Shown piece by piece: positions 1 through 12,600 of a stretch of DNA of 64,000 nucleotides. Every line of letters begins with the position of its first letter. Within the stretch, counting starts at the first letter, position 1. The position numbers and the translations under genes were made by a program. The stretch is taken from the NCBI GenBank assembly GCA_963402885.1, contig OY727096.1:25897820-25961819 (forward strand), written 5' to 3'. The notes below the pieces were generated by a model, which was not told the origin of the DNA, did no database searches, and worked only from the letters and a program-made list of their open reading frames with translations. Source of the DNA: Antedon bifida. Taxonomy: Eukaryota; Echinodermata; Crinoidea; Comatulida; Antedonidae.

Positions 1-37
1 GTCTTCAATAAATAAATGTTTCATTTATCTTGATTAG

Positions 38-607
38 AATGCGTTGAACCTCTGCGTCAACTGAAGGAAGACTTGGAAAATCTTAGAGAAACAAATAGAG
101 GAGACGATTTAGATTCAGAAACTACCACATCTGGATGGAGTATTGTTATTAATGATTGGCTAAAGGTTACTTATACTCAACCATTGAGAGTAACAGGAGT
201 TGATATCAAGAGTCAAGGTGAAGGAAGTGTGTCTTTTACAGTTCAGTATGCACAAAAGGGAGATGTGGATTTGACTACTATTGTTGATGGTAATGGTGAT
301 TCAGTGGTAAGTTTTATTATTGTTTGAAATAAGTAATGTAAGGATTGAAGAGACTCTAGGAATAGCATATTTACTATTGACTAATTTGTTGTCATATGTT
401 AATGAAAAGAGTCTTATTTCTATTCTTAACCATCTTCAAATATTTATCTACAGGTATTCAACAAAGACCTTACTGGATCCAGCATAAAAGATAGAGTGCT
501 GTTCCCTGGAGAAGGAATTAAGGATGTAATCAAGATAGAAATTACAGTTGTAGATGTATCAGAAGGCATGTCAGTGACAGTGGAATTTGTTGGATGTATT
601 GAGTATG
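38..607 (+). CDS. Mucin-like gene: F5/8C-like domain copy 1 (exons 38-306 and 454-607)
   Basis: Two exons with phase pattern 1-0-1 encode a domain that starts with Cys (CVEPLRQLKEDLENL) and ends with Cys (TVEFVGCIEYG). The core shows WLKVTYTQPLRVTGVDIKSQ followed by SFTVQYAQKGD. This matches the discoidin/F5-8C pattern of a W-L-x-V strand, V-T-G-V, a V-x-Y strand and a terminal L-x-G-C, with the first and last Cys expected to pair. It is nearly identical to copies 4 and 5, about 24 kb downstream. The 5' neighbour is outside the window. F5/8C folds bind glycans or phospholipids; the ligand here is unknown. Confidence 0.7.
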
Positions 608-3600
608 GTACGTTTTTTAATTTCTTTAAAAAGTAAAAATGGTACAATTAAATATAATTATATAGCATATTCTACAAATAAAGCACTGTTTTCTTACATT
701 AATTTTACATTTTCAACTACAGTACATGTTTCTCCCTTAAGGATCAGGTCATGTCGTTGCTGTCAACTCCGGCACTATCTTGTCTGTCCACGGCAGTGGC
801 TGTGTGAGTGGCTACTTGCCTCGAAAGATGTACTAGGTTTTTTTTAATGCACATGAGCATTTTGTGTACACTGGACCTATGATTATAGTGTAGTCCTTAT
901 CCGAGAATACTTGTTCTACCACCACAACATAGAGCGAGTGAGCCTTGAACTTTGCCATAGTAAGGCTATGAATTACGGTTCCATTGTATTATCGCTCGTT
1001 CACTCACTCACTTTTGTTATGAAGGGAAGGGTTTATTTCATAAACCTTATTTGCTATAAGTCTAGCTAAAACTGTGATAATACTTTACTGTGATCTATCA
1101 TTAATGCTTTTTAGAATTTGTAAAAAAAAAAAGATAAAAACAGTATGAATAATTGAACTTTTAAAAATGTGTTTTTCTTTTACAGAACCTACAACTCAAA
1201 CTACTACAGAGATGCCAACTACCACAACAGAGATGCCAACAACAATGCAACCAACAACCACTAAGACAACAACTACTACCTTCTATACTACATCGTACCC
1301 TACTACCACCATAATGACATCCGAATATTATACTACTACTGTAGGTAAGTATCAACAGACTGCTGTAGTTTTTTATTCTTCTATTTAAATTTCAATTGTA
1401 AGATGCAAATTACCTGTGAAATTAAAGAGATTTTTAACACAAAATACTGTAGTTGGACACCGTGAACTATGCTACCAAGACAATCTAACAACAGGATGCT
1501 GAGCTACGTTATATAAAATGTTTTATGTGTGGTTGCAACATGATCAGTTCTATGCCCTTTAAACGTTTCACTGATTTTCGATTGGCTAATTAGCTTCTTC
1601 AAAAATTTGATTAACAGAAACTGGAGAATAATGAACAGAATGTGTTGTAGCCAATCGTAAGATTAAAAGGACTGTTACAAGGTCATATCTTGGCAAGGCA
1701 AGGTCAGCATCCTGGCTAAACAAAACCATGTGTAACTATATTACACGAGGTCCCAAACACTGTATTACCTTTGTTCAGGCCTAAGTCTATCTTACTATCT
1801 TAATTAAAACATTTTAAAATGTGTGTATTTTAGTACCAACGACAACTAGCATTATGACAACTTCAGTTTCACCAACGACTACACGAACCACAACAATCTC
1901 CACAACTCCACCATGTCAGCAACACGAGGAATACAAATGTGGCTGCACTAATAATTGTCGAGATGTTGCAAATTCCCATAACCCATGCAGTAATACAGAT
2001 TGTGTTGAGCGTTGTCACTGCATTGATGGATATGTTCGTAATGAAGATGGTATATGTATACGTGACTACGCATGCCCATGTTATTACCAAGGCACAATTT
2101 ATGATGTAAGTAAAAGATGTGCACAAGTTTATTTTGTATAGTTCTACACTATCAACAAAATGTGATGTGCCCATGAAGTCAATCAATCAAAATTCTAAAT
2201 GTTCCAGCATGCAACAATATTTATGGAAAGAGAATGTTTACTTATAGAGCATCAACCTTATGGAATAATCTTCCTGTACATTTCCATAAAAATTATGAGA
2301 CATTTAGTCAAGTTGAATTAAAACATCTCTTCTATTACTTCTTCTATTGTACATAGTTTTATAGCTTTTACTTTTATTTTGTTTGTATTTTTTTTTAAAT
2401 CTGGACCTCTTGAGAGACCAGTACTTGTGTATTGAAAGAGCTATTCCAGAATAAAGAAAGATTTGTATTGTATTGTATGGACATGATGACGTCATATCTC
2501 TACCATATTTGGGCACATCATACTTTTTTGACAAACTAGTTTGATAGTGTAGACAGAGCATAGCATTTATTCCTATTACTTTACTTGCTATTTTCACTAT
2601 TCGTTCATTTTATTACTAAAGCTCTGTCAACACTTTATGTTACAAAAAAATGTGATGTGCCCATATATGGACATGATGATGTCATTTTCTACCATATTTG
2701 GACATAATTACTACCATATTTGGGAAAAATCACACTATTTTGTCTAGTTTGATAGTGTAAATACAGATTAACACTAACAATTACACTTTTTTGTAGTTTG
2801 GAGATGCTATACACATTGGTGAATGCAATGTTGTTTATTGCACTCCAAACACAACTTCACCTGTACAAGAAAATGAATCAATAAAAACATGTGACATAAC
2901 ATCCTGCCCCGAAGGAGAGACACTTGTAGAACCAGTAAATGAATGCTGTCGTTGTGAAAAGGGTAAGACTATTTAATAATCTCTGTAATTTAACCCTTTT
3001 TTCTATTTTTTTAAATGAAGGAGTGCAGGGCCTAAAAATCAAAATTTAGGAACATGGATTTTACTAAGATTTTCTAATATGGCCTCATGTGCTAACAATG
3101 GCTTTAAGAGGGTATGTGGTGACCATTATTGATGGGTTCCCACTACAGACGCAACTCAAGTGACGTAAGTGATTTGACCAATCACAAGCAATGGATTATT
3201 TGAACCATTTCTTGTCACTGGTCAACTCGCTTGTATTGCATCTATGTTATTATATTGCATCTCTAGTGGGAACCAAGCTTTAGAGCTAAGCTTGTTTTTC
3301 GGTCACCCATGGTGCGGAGACATTACAAAAACCATGAAAACAGGGTGAAAACATGTCTTTGTTTTTTCTGCCGCTTGATTTAGAATGTGGACCAGGATTT
3401 GAATGGACTGACTATTGTGTATGTCACATGACATGTGAAAACAAAAACCCTGTATGCAGTCATGAAGAGTGCAAACCTGGATGCCAGTGCCCAGACAACC
3501 TGTACTTTAATGGAACACACTGTGTTGATAACTGTGAATGCGACAATGAGGGCCATTTGGTAATTTTTACACTAAAACATTTTTCTAGGCTGCAATCCAA

Positions 3601-6600
3601 GGATGTAAGCGCAGTGCAAGATTTGACCAATCACAAGCAATAACTCATTCTGTTACTTGTCATTGGCCAACTCACTTGCGTTGTGTCTACGTCCTTGTGT
3701 TGCATTCTAGTGGGTACAAAGGTTAAGGGGTCATGTCAATATTATTCTGCTGCAGTTTCTGTATTCTATTTACTCTTTATGCAATTAATTAGCAAGCTTG
3801 TTGGCAAGCAGTGACTGTCTCATACATTTTTGTAGTTTTGTTTTTTTTAAAGTAGTTACTATAGTAAAACTGCAGTAGAATGGTTTTGACATGATCCCTA
3901 ACCTAAATTGTATTGATAAAACTTGTCTTGTTTTGGTACTAAAACAGGCTCCTCTTCCTCTTTTTATTTTATTTAAAAAAAGGGGAAAAAGGATAAAGAA
4001 TACTTCACCTTCCCACATAATCTCTTTTTCACCATAATTATAAATTTTACAGATTATGCGCCAAATTCTTCAAATATTATAATATAGTTAAATTATTTTT
4101 TGATTATTTCAATTTTCATGCGTATTTCAATGTGTATGTAATGGTGTAATTTAACGCATCACGGTGACGAGTGCAAATCTCTAGCTATTCATTTTTAATT
4201 AATCTAAACATGTATTTATTTATAGCCTCATGATATTTGGTATCCAGATAATTGCACTATTTGCCGTTGGAAAAATTATGAAATGTGCGAAAAGCAATGT
4301 CAAGAATACTGCCCTCTAACAACACATGATTGTGAAGAAGGAGTGAGTACTTTTTAATTGCAAGGGCAATTATTTAGAAAACAATTTACAAATGTGAAGA
4401 CTGTGTCGAGCCATGCAATGCAATTGAAAAGCAGACATTCACCATGCTGTAATGTCGCCACTACTATACTGTTTCAGTTAAATAATAAAGCTTGAATAAT
4501 TTAATTGTTTAAATTAAATCACAGTAATTCAATAAAAAAAATTGTGCATATTATGCCATTAATCTGAAACATGTATTACATATAACATTTAAAATTAAAC
4601 TCTGAATCCAAAAACTGGATCAAAAAGGATCACATGACCTTGATTAATAATTAAAAAAGCTTTTAACATTGTTTTTATTTTCAGTATGAATTGACCAATC
4701 TTGTTCCTGATGATTTTAAATGCTGTAATTGCACACCAATTTGTAAGTATTTTTTGAAATATTTTGGGAAGAGAATTTGTTGCTATAAAAGCTTTTAAAG
4801 TATTTATTTGTCATTACTCTGTTACACAATACTGAACTAGTTCAGTATTCATTTAATATTCATTTGATGCATTCTACCTTATAGTTATTAAAAATAGGAC
4901 TGTGTTATATGATTCCTAACCTTAGAAATAATAGCAATATATTATAAATGTTTAGTTTAGTCAGAATTTTTCCCTACACTGACGTCACTGTACTGAATTC
5001 TTTACATAACTACCCAAACCTTTAAATAGTTATTATCAAATTAAACTTAAACCACATAATAATGCTTGTATCTTGGAAACAATCTGTTATTAAATTTGAC
5101 TACTAATGTTTGTATGTGTAGATACATATTCTTTACCTCCGCCTAGGAGGTTATCTTTTTGCCACTGCCTGTTTGTAGGTTTGTGAACAGTCTAGAGGCC
5201 ATAGTTTTTATCTCGCAAAACTTGCCTACATGATCTATGTTGTAACAATTATTTCCTTGCAGCACGATGTGTCTATGACAATGTTGTGTATAATGTAGGA
5301 GAGACATGGACAGTAAATGAATGTAAGACGTGTTCATGCGATGCTACAAATGTTATTGATTGTGAAACAACTGTATGTGGAGCAGTAGTTTGTGAACCTG
5401 TAAGTTGCCATTAATATTAAAAAGTAATTTGACCAATCACGACGCAATAGATCATCCAAACTGTCGCTTGTGATTGGGCTTACATTGGGTTGCGTGCAAG
5501 TGGGAGTTATATTGCCTATGATAAGTAAAACCTCTTAAATATGAGCCTTATTTTGGCTCCGTTATGCATTTAAAAGTATTAAATCTTAAGACATCTCAAA
5601 TGTCATGTATTTTAAATGTTTTATTTATTGTGTTATTAGCACCAATATCCTATGAAGTACCCTGGAACTTGCTGTGAAGTATGTGGTATGTATACTTTAT
5701 CACCTTGTTTTTCTATCTGTCTCAGGTCTGTAATTTACATCACCAAAACCTTTCCAAAGCTTTTATGCTTTTACCCATGTTTAATTGTCTGTGTACATGA
5801 TTATAGTTTTGGGTCTGACAAAATGACCCTTGAACAATAATAGTATAAACCTGTATGGTCATTTTTACGTTGAAACAAAACCCTTAGTTAGATGTAGTTT
5901 TTTATTTTCATCTCAATTCAAATTGTATGCATTTTTTAATGCAATCTGTAATCAATTTGACCGCTACTATTTTCTTTTCCACCGATTATGGTATAAAATT
6001 GAATAAATTGTATAGTATTGCATGAATAGTAAAAGAATAAAAATACTATAATCAAGATGCCTTTGTCTCAATATATTGATTTTTTTTTTTAAATAATGAT
6101 GATTATGTAGGCTACTATTAAGTTTTAGAAGATATTTTTCTTACTTTCTAACATTAACTAGCATTATACATTACACAAAAAACCAGACTGAGGTTTTATT
6201 CATTTATCCAAAAAAATAAATTAATTAAAAAATAAATATGTTCATATTGTGCTTGGTCTATCATAAAATGTTCTACTTATTTCTTTAGAGGGAACTACTA
6301 CAACTTCTTTGCCTACCACAGTGCAACCAACAACAGTGCAGCCAACAACACTACCACCAACTACATTACCACCAACAACAACTCTGCCAACAACAACTCT
6401 ACCACCAACTACACTACCACCAACAACACTACTACCTACAACACCTCCAAGTACCACATTGAATCCAAAGTGTTGGTCTTGTGGAGATGGCAGTGTGTTG
6501 TATTCTGATGATTTGGTTTGTAATGGTGAATGGAACTGTGAAAATGGAAAAGATGAGGAAGATTGTGAAGGTAAATGTTTCAATAGTTAACGTACAAGCC

Positions 6601-9600
6601 CCTAGAACGAAACCAACATGTTGCTGAAGTTTCATTTCTAAACTAGAGACCTGCGGAAAACTGATGGTAAAATAGACCTAACTAGAATAGCTAAATTACG
6701 TACATGTCCTGTTTTTAATATTCATTGTTGATGCAATGTAAAAAAACAATTTTACTTCTATCAATTTTGAATCCTCCTCAAATATTAGAAATTTAATCAT
6801 CACGATGTACGCAGAGCAGAAAACGGTGTGTAATATGTACGGTAAACGTCAGATCTAATTAATTCACCAATAATTAATATAATTAATAATTATTTGATGA
6901 AATCCTTATTAATGTTGTCTAATATTTTATCAAAACTTTAATATTTTGTAGGTTTTACCACAGCTAATTTTATAACCCAGTATCCACGTAAGTAAATGAT
7001 ATTCATTATGTTTTGGACCTATTTAAAAATATATTCTATGTTTAATTTTTCATATTTATTACTGTTCATTTTTCTGAAATAACCAATGGAACCGTGAATT
7101 AATTATTATTAATTATATAACACCTAAATAAATTCCTTTCATTTGATTGGACGATTGTGGGTCACATGGCGTGCAATAGTACGCAGTATTAATTGTTTAA
7201 TATTTTGGGTTTTTTTGTGTGAAAAAAAAAATTTTTCCGCATTTTTAAAATATTTTTTTTATACTATTGCTTTAGAAATACAACCTATTTTATACTTCCA
7301 CTGCGAAGACTGAAAGTTATGATTGGTTTCGCAATGGAAGTACATTTTTGGAGAGATATAATATGTACTTATTTAGATCAAGAAGGCATTTAAATTAGCT
7401 TTAGATCGTTTGTAGGATTTTGATTAATTAATCTCTACAAGACATGGAATCGTTGGAAAAAACATAATTAGCCTAGATGAGTTCCAGTTGCCTGTCGAAG
7501 TTTCAGATTTGGTATTGCTGCCTTTCAGTCTCACCAATAGGCCTAGGCCTGTTAGTATTAGGGTAGGCCTAGGCGTTTTACCCTTGCTAGGCCTAGGATT
7601 GTTTGGTCGTTTGTTGACATAATTAACACTACAGTAGGTGTGTTTATAAAATCCATATAAATATATTATTTAATGTATTTTTAAAAACCAAATGTTGCTG
7701 TTTTAATCAATGTGAATCAAATGTAGGCCTTTTGCTAGGCCTACCTTTTATTTTATTCAAATGACAGGAATCTATTTAGATGTTATATAAAACAATTAAT
7801 GAATGTTTTATACTGTATATGATATTATTTGTATAATCAAAACTTTTCATATGCTTTACTTTACTGTATATTACAGGCTGCCCATCAATATGTGATCATG
7901 TTATTACGTGTGAAGAAAAAGCTGACATGATCTTTGGTGATTATTGGAATAGCCAGATGAGCCTAACTTTTATAATGGAATGTTCTCCGTTCATGGCTCC
8001 TACTTGTAGCTGCGCTCCAGGATCTGAAAGAGATGTTGAGAACAATGAGGCCTTCTTTGATGTTATAGGAGGAAGCCCTAGTAACTCAGGATTTTGTGTC
8101 AGTTTTGAGCGAAAAGACTGTGGGGGAAAATGCTATCTTGATTATGATCCTATAGCTGTAAGTGTATTTAACTTTTACTCATGTTGGCTTACTGATAATG
8201 TGGCCCTTCCAGTTTTTAGTTGCGTGGACGCGACTCTATAGTTTACTATGTCGGTCGGTTGGTCTGTCTGTCGGTCTGTCTGTCTGTCGGTCCGGTATCA
8301 CTATGCATTGTAGCACGCGACTTAGTGGCTGTTGGCCTTGTTAAAACTGTCTGCAGAATTGTTACATATTATGTGTATATCCACACTTGTCAACGTAATT
8401 CTATTGTAGTGACTACAGTTTTTACTGCAATTGGTAGTTTTAATGGAGTGCTTTATGCAGCCTCCAATAAACATTACTAAAACGCTTTCTAAATAATTGT
8501 GTAAACAGGTTAAAGTTTAAAAAATTATAACTACAGTGGAATAATTATTTTGACATGGTCCCTTCTAATTGTATAATTTTATTTATTGCCAAAATAGCCA
8601 GAAAAATTAAAAATAAAAATCCACTCCACTGCACATCCAAATGCTTTTAACTTTTATACAATCATAATGTCCAAGCAATTGTATATTTTAGAAATTTTAT
8701 ACTTTTACTGACATTTTCTAAATTTTTCTGTATTTTTCTATTTAATTATATAATTATGGTTTTACTGTATTGTTTAAGTCATTAGTTTTTTAAATTGTAT
8801 ACAATTTTGGCTAATTACTGCAAAAGTTGTTTATTTTTGTAAAAGTAGGCCTTATCCAGTATGTTTAATTATAATTTTGTTTAATGTAATATACATTTTT
8901 ATAGTTGTAGATTTGTATTTTTTTTTTCATTTTCTGTAAGCTTTTAACAGATTCTATTTGTTTTCCTTGTATGTATGATTAAATGTTAAATTTGTATTGG
9001 AAGTGCAATAATAAAACTATTGATTGATTCGGTTATACATTGTTTTATAAAGGAAGGAGAACAGGTTAGACGCAATGAATGTGATGTTTGTGAATGCGTT
9101 ATGGATGAAGAGCTGAACAAACTGGTTGCTCAATGTCACTTGGAGTGCACCAAAACTGACGAATTCTGTGCCATGGTTAGTCACGTTCAGTAATTAAAAA
9201 TTAAAATGTACTCCAGATAAAAATGTATAATTTGTGTTTGATTTTAAAACTGATCAAATTATTTAATAAAGAAAACAATTAAATATTACATGCATCTGCC
9301 AACGCCTACAAATTTAAATTTATTTTGCCCCATTTTTAAATTTCTATTGTATTCTAAATTGTGTGTAATCATACACCCTATAGCAGTAACTGACTAATAA
9401 ACTTTGACATTGAGAATATTTAAATCATATGTTAGTGTAGTAGTAAAAAAAAAAATAGCTACTGCAGTAACTGCAGTAGATTAATTGTGGCATGATCCTA
9501 ACTAGTTTTTCAACTGGGCTAAACTGGCAAATATTAAAAAACATATCGTGCCAAAACTTGCTAAAGGTTTCTAGGGTACAGCCTTTTCATAGTATTTTCT

Positions 9601-12600
9601 TATTTTAAATATTAAAAAAAAATAAACGAGAGCAACATAATACAAAATCATAGTCTACCATGTTAAATATTATAAACAAAACTAAAACTAAATCATTCTT
9701 TAATCAGTTTAACATTTTCAATAAGTTCGCATCATGTCTGGAATATATTATTAAAATGTTTACTGCTTTATAGGCATGTCTAATTCCTTATTATTTTTTT
9801 AAATATAGACTGGGGAAATTTTAGAGTGGGTTGAAGGTGGATGTTGCCACTGTGTCAGACCCCCAACAGAAGCGGCACCAACAACATCACGTAAGTTTTG
9901 AAACTTTAAACTGCTATAGTCTCCCTATATAGAGGAAACTATTATAATTATTCTTGTTATTATTGACGTAGAAAAAGTATGCTGATTCACCAAGTTTTAA
10001 TAATTGTTATATAATTAATTTAAAATGATTTTGTTCGGAATAATTTGGAATACAATGCGCCTTTGATCATTCTTCGGAATTTGCATAATATAAATGCTCG
10101 ATTATCATTATAATTATTAAATAACTTGCATGTGCAGTAACTACCAGGTTTTAATTGATTTAACATTATCAGAAAACTGCTTTTGAAATCATAATAATAA
10201 ACAATATAATAGATAGGCATGCTTCATGAATCAAACCACAAGGAAACTGACAGGCTTTTTTTATTCATTTATTACAGCTGAAAGAGAAATCAGACTTGTC
10301 GGTGGTGAAAATAATTATGAAGGACGAGTTGAAATAAATGTTGATGGAACGTGGGGCACTGTATGTGATGACAACTGGGACTTTGCAGATGGAAAGGTTG
10401 TCTGCAGAATGTTAGGATTCCCTGAAGTTATCGAGGTCACAAATCAAGCTAGTTTTGGTCAAGGATCCGGAGAAATTTGGTACGACGATGTTGCCTGTTC
10501 AGGAAATGAAAATCACATCAGTGAATGCCCATCAAATGGAGTTGGACAACACAATTGTGGTCATAGTGAAGATGCGGGTGTTATATGTGGAAGTAAGTTT
10601 AAGTAGCCTCCTCTAGACATTTGTAGCCAACCCATTTTGGATAAGCCTGTACCTTAAGAACACTATGTTCAGGGGAAATGTGCATCATTATATCTAAATA
10701 TTTATATTACTGTATACTAGTATGGCTATTCAAGTTTTAAACAAGAATAGGAAGATGTTGAGTTCATCCTGTCAGGATGGTTTATGAATTAAAATAACTT
10801 TACAGGCAGATCACATGAAACTTTTTGTGTTTGTATTAAATTTTAAATAATGTGATATACTTTGTTTTTCATTTAATAGCTGGTACAAGAGTTCGATTGG
10901 TCAATGGTGGAAGTAACAATGAAGGACGAGTTGAAGTAAATGTTGATGGAACATGGGGCACCATATGCGATGACTCGTGGGATATAGCTGACGCAGATGT
11001 TATATGCAAAATGCTTGGCTTCACAGCGGCAGCAGAGGCCGCTTCTAACGCAGCATTTGGCGAAGGAACTGGTGAGATTATGTATGATGAGGTGTCATGT
11101 CAAGGAAGTGAGAACAGCATTGCAGATTGCCAGAAAAGTAACCTAAGATCTCACAATTGTGGACATCATGAAGATGCTAGTGTTATTTGCTATAGTGAGT
11201 ATATTTTAGTATAAATATAAATAGTATTATTATACAATCGACCTAAAAACAGACTCTACAAAATTAAACTCGATTTTTCTTAAATTCTCAATTGTTTCCC
11301 TTACTAGTAAATTATATTATGAAAACAAGAATACAGTTCATTAATATTCAATCTACAAAATGAGGAGCACGTTAATTTTAATATAATTGAAAATATCAGT
11401 TGGAAATATTAAATTACTTATGATCAGATTCAGTTGCTAATATACATAAATATACCAAAAATTAGGAGGAACAATGATTTTTTAACTTATTTCGGCATCA
11501 AAAGTTAAAAAGTAACAAAACAATGGCAATTAAAGGTACAAGTTAGAAACAACAAAACATTTAAACATTTGAAAAATAGAGGAAAAACACAAACGGAACA
11601 AAAGATGTCAAGGATAACCCATAACAGGACTTTATGAATGGAACATATCAAGCCAGCCAAATTGTATCTCACCTTATCTCATCTGATAGACATCTTCCTC
11701 CCATGGGATACTATTTAGCCTCTACTGATACGATAAAGTCTTGTTTTCCAAGCCTTATGTCCTTATGTCAACGGTATTCTGCCAGTCAGGTGTTCTGATG
11801 ATCAATGCTTCAGCTTTCAATATTAATATAAACAGCTATCAAGAAAATAACCATAAAATAAATCATCTTTTTAACAGCAAGCAATGAAATCAGACTTGTC
11901 GGTGGGGAAAATAATTATGAAGGACGAGTTGAAATAAATGTTGATGGAACGTGGGGCACTGTGTGTGATGACAGCTGGGAGATAGCAGATGCCCAGGTTG
12001 TCTGCAGAATGTTAGGCTTCTCTGATGCAACCCAGGCTACAACTGATGCTAACTTTGGTGAAGGATCCGGAGAGATTTGGTATGACGATGTTGCCTGTAC
12101 AGGAAATGAAAATCGCATCAGTGAATGCCCATCAAATGGAATTGGACAACACAATTGTGGTCATCATGAGGACGCAGGTGTTAAATGTGAAAGTAAGTAC
12201 CATAGTCAAGCTGCTTTGGATTTTTTGGTGGGTTCATAGATGATCCATGCTGGTTTAGGCTAAAAATTATGTTTATGTAGGTTTCACTTGTTTATCAATA
12301 TAATAATCATTAATTGTTAGTATTGTAAACCGGTTTAGACCAACCCATGGCATTTTAGATAGCGTACCCATCAATTTGTATGACATACAACAAATGTTTA
12401 GCCCATTTATCAGTATTATTAAATCAAGTCCTTGTTTATCATCACAGTGCCTACTCAAGTTAGACTTGCCAATGGTGGAAGTGATAATCAAGGACGTGTT
12501 GAAGTAAATGTTGATGGATCTTGGGGAACAATATGTGATGACAGCTGGGACAAAGCAGATGCTCGGGTTATCTGCAGAATGCTTGGCTTTCCATATACTA

